64,000 nucleotides of DNA from assembly GCA_030220185.1 (NCBI GenBank), contig JASPKZ010004561.1:107001-171000 (forward strand), in the 5' to 3' direction. Position numbers and translations under genes: made by a program. This document shows, piece by piece, positions 61,695 to 64,000 of this stretch (positions are counted from its first letter, which is position 1; each line of letters starts with the position of its first letter). Origin of the DNA: Diploptera punctata (taxonomy: Eukaryota > Arthropoda > Insecta > Blattodea > Blaberidae). The notes under the pieces were generated by a model. The model ran no database searches, was not told the origin of the DNA, and saw only the letters and a program-made list of their open reading frames with translations.

Positions 61695-64000
61695 GACTCT
61701 CAAACAATGTGTTTGAGTCTGAGCCAACTCTAAATACGAGTCTCAAACAGTGTGTTTGAGTCTGAGTTGACTCTATAAATAAGAGTGTCAAACATTGTTT
61801 GAGTTTGAGTCCACTCTATAAATACGAGTCTCAAACAGTGTGTTTGAGTCAACTCTATAAATACGAGTCTCAAACAGTGTGTTTGAGTCTGAGTTGACTC
61901 TATAAATAAGTGTCAAACATTGTTTGAGTTTGAGTCGATTATTAATACGAGTCTCAAACAGTGTGTTTGAGTCTGAGTTGACTCTATAAATAAGAGTGTC
62001 AAACATTGTTTGAGTTTGAGTCGATTATAAATAAGAGTCTCAAACAGTGTGTTTGAGTCTGAGTTGACTCTATAAATAAGAGTGTCAAACATTGTTTGAG
62101 TTTGAGTCGATTATAAATACGAGTCTCAAACAGTATGTTTGAGTCTGAGTTGACTCTATAAATAAGTGTCAAACATTGTTTGAGTTTGAGTCGATTATAA
62201 ATACGAGTCTCAAACAGTGTGTTTGAGTCTGAGTTGACTCTATAAATAAGTGTCAAACATTGTTTGAGTTTGAGTCGATTATAAATACGAGTCTCAAACA
62301 GTGTGTTTGAGTCTGAGTTGACTCTATAAATAAGTGTCAAACATTGTTTGAGTTTGAGTCGATTATAATACGAGTCTCAAACAGTGTGTTTGAGTCTGAG
62401 TTGACTCTATAAATAAGTGTCAAACATTGTTTGAGTTTGAGTCGATTATAAATACGAGTCTCAAACAGTATGTTTGAGTCTGAGTTGACTCTATAAATAA
62501 GTGTCAAACATTGTTTGAGTTTGAGTCGATTATAAATACGAGTCTCAAACAGTGTGTTTGAGTCTGAGTTGACTCTATAAATAAGTGTCAAACATTGTTT
62601 GAGTTTGAGTCGATTATAAATAAGAGTCTCAAACAGTGTGTTTGAGTCTGAGTTGACTCTATAAATAAGTGTCCAAACATTGTTTGAGTTTGAGTCGATT
62701 ATAAATACGAGTCTCAAACAGTGTGTTTGAGTCTGAGTTGACTCTATAAATAAGTGTCAAACATTGTTTGAGTTTGAGTCGATTATAAATACGAGTCTCA
62801 AACAGTATGTTTGAGTCTGAGTTGACTCTATAAATAAGTGTCAAACATTGTTTGAGTTTGAGTCGATTATAAATAAGAGTCTCAAACAGTGTGTTTGAGT
62901 CTGAGTTGACTCTATAAATAAGAGTGTCAAACATTGTTTGAGTTTGAGTCGATTATAAATACGAGTCTCAAACAGTATGTTTGTTGAGTCTGAGTTGACT
63001 CTATAAATAAGTGTCAAACATTGTTTGAGTTTGAGTCGATTATAAATACGAGTCTCAAACAGTGTGTTTGAGTCTGAGTTGACTCTATAAATAAGTGTCA
63101 AACATTGTTTGAGTTTGAGTCGATTATAAATACGAGTCTCAAACAGTGTGTTTGAGTCTGAGTTGACTCTATAAATAAGTGTCAAACATTGTTTGAGTTT
63201 GAGTCGATTATAAATACGAGTCTCAAACAGTGTGTTTGAGTCTGAGTTGACTCTATAAATAAGTGTCAAACATTGTTTGAGTTTGAGTCGATTATAAATA
63301 CGAGTCTCAAACAGTGTGTTTGAGTCTGAGTTGACTCTATAAATAAGTGTCAAACATTGTTTGAGTTTGAGTCGATTATAAATACGAGTCTCAAACAGTG
63401 TGTTTGAGTCTGAGTTGACTCTATAAATAAGTGTCAAACATTGTTTGAGTTTGAGTCGATTATAAATACGAGTCTCAAACAGTGTGTTTGAGTCTGAGTT
63501 GACTCTATAAATAAGTGTCAAACATTGTTTGAGTTTGAGTCGATTATAAATACGAGTCTCAAACAGTATGTTTGAGTCTTGAGTTGACTCTATAAATAAG
63601 TGTCAAACATTGTTTGAGTTTGAGTCGATTATAAATACGAGTCTCAAACAGTGTGTTTGAGTCTGAGTTGACTCTATAAATAAGTGTCAAACATTGTTTG
63701 AGTTTGAGTCGATTATAAATACGAGTCTCAAACAGTATGTTTGAGTCTGAGTTGACTCTATAAATAAGTGTCAAACATTGTTTGAGTTTGAGTCGATTAT
63801 AAATACGAGTCTCAAACAGTGTGTTTGAGTCTGAGTTGACTCTATAAATAAGAGTGTCAAACATTGTTTGAGTTTGAGTCGATTATAAATACGAGTCTCA
63901 AACAGTGTGTTTGAGTCTGAGTTGACTCTATAAATAAGTGTCAAACATTGTTTGAGTTTGAGTCGATTATAAATACGAGTCTCAAACAGTGTGTTTGAGT
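61695..64000. repeat. 84-bp satellite array, runs off window end
   Basis: About 27 copies of an 84-bp unit (some 87 bp with an extra AGA). Each unit has two related ~42-bp halves: one with the palindrome CTCAAACAGTGTGTTTGAG and CTCTATAAATA, the other with TCAAACATTGTTTGA and GATTATAAATA. The 84-bp period is a multiple of three, so long frames are open on the reverse strand; they are not genes. Confidence 0.95.

Noticed and set aside
61788..63864. Long reverse-strand ORFs with repeated IYRVNSDSNTLFE-type units
   Set aside because: They follow from an 84-bp satellite whose period is a multiple of three; there is no start context, and frames break at 1-3-bp indels.
61860..63990. TATAAATA motifs as promoters
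   Set aside because: They repeat with the satellite period and have no associated gene or start site.

Overview
This is eukaryotic DNA from a large, repeat-rich animal genome, most likely an insect. The mix of RTE-clade retrotransposons with (TAAG)n tails, Penelope-like elements, tRNA-derived SINEs and long introns suggests a cockroach or a similar large-genome insect; the species is inferred, not shown. There is no sign of prokaryotic gene organisation.

Host gene (6638-37715, + strand). Fifteen exons with GT/AG borders and matching phases join into one open frame of 789 codons plus a stop. They encode the C-terminal part of a BAIAP3/Munc13-4-type protein (insect Unc-13-4 group): MUN/MHD helical region, C-terminal C2 domain, and the short basic tail ending at 37715. 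The 5' exons lie upstream of the window. Its 14 introns (0.4-4.1 kb) are filled with mobile elements.

1-6637: a near-complete but frameshifted RTE retrotransposon (1070-4330) inserted into an older copy of the same family (510-4435). Both have perfect target-site duplications. 6638-37715: the exons, with introns holding antisense 5'-truncated RTE copies, at least four other non-LTR families, Penelope-like (PLE) insertions that are often fold-back palindromes, GIY-YIG endonuclease remnants, a pogo/Tigger remnant and a TIR element carrying only a helix-turn-helix fragment. Some insertions lie within 8-40 bp of 3' splice sites.

37716-53500: intergenic repeats. These include an inverted pair of mobile ORF fragments, an inverted pair of tRNA-like units, SINEs of two families, a mariner-like fragment, a 1.2-kb nested inverted-repeat element, one orphan exon-like ORF (50882-51028) and a ~0.8-kb pentanucleotide array. 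53566-57302: a tandem array of ~293-bp units, each with a tRNA-like gene; four copies point left and nine point right. 57449-60712: a triply interrupted RTE copy and more SINEs. 60975-61535: a second TIR element with an HTH-only transposase fragment. 61695-64000: an 84-bp satellite running off the window end.

The genes do not form a pathway. The interest lies in one membrane-trafficking gene set in dense, datable layers of transposition. All comparisons were made by eye within the window; no database search was run.
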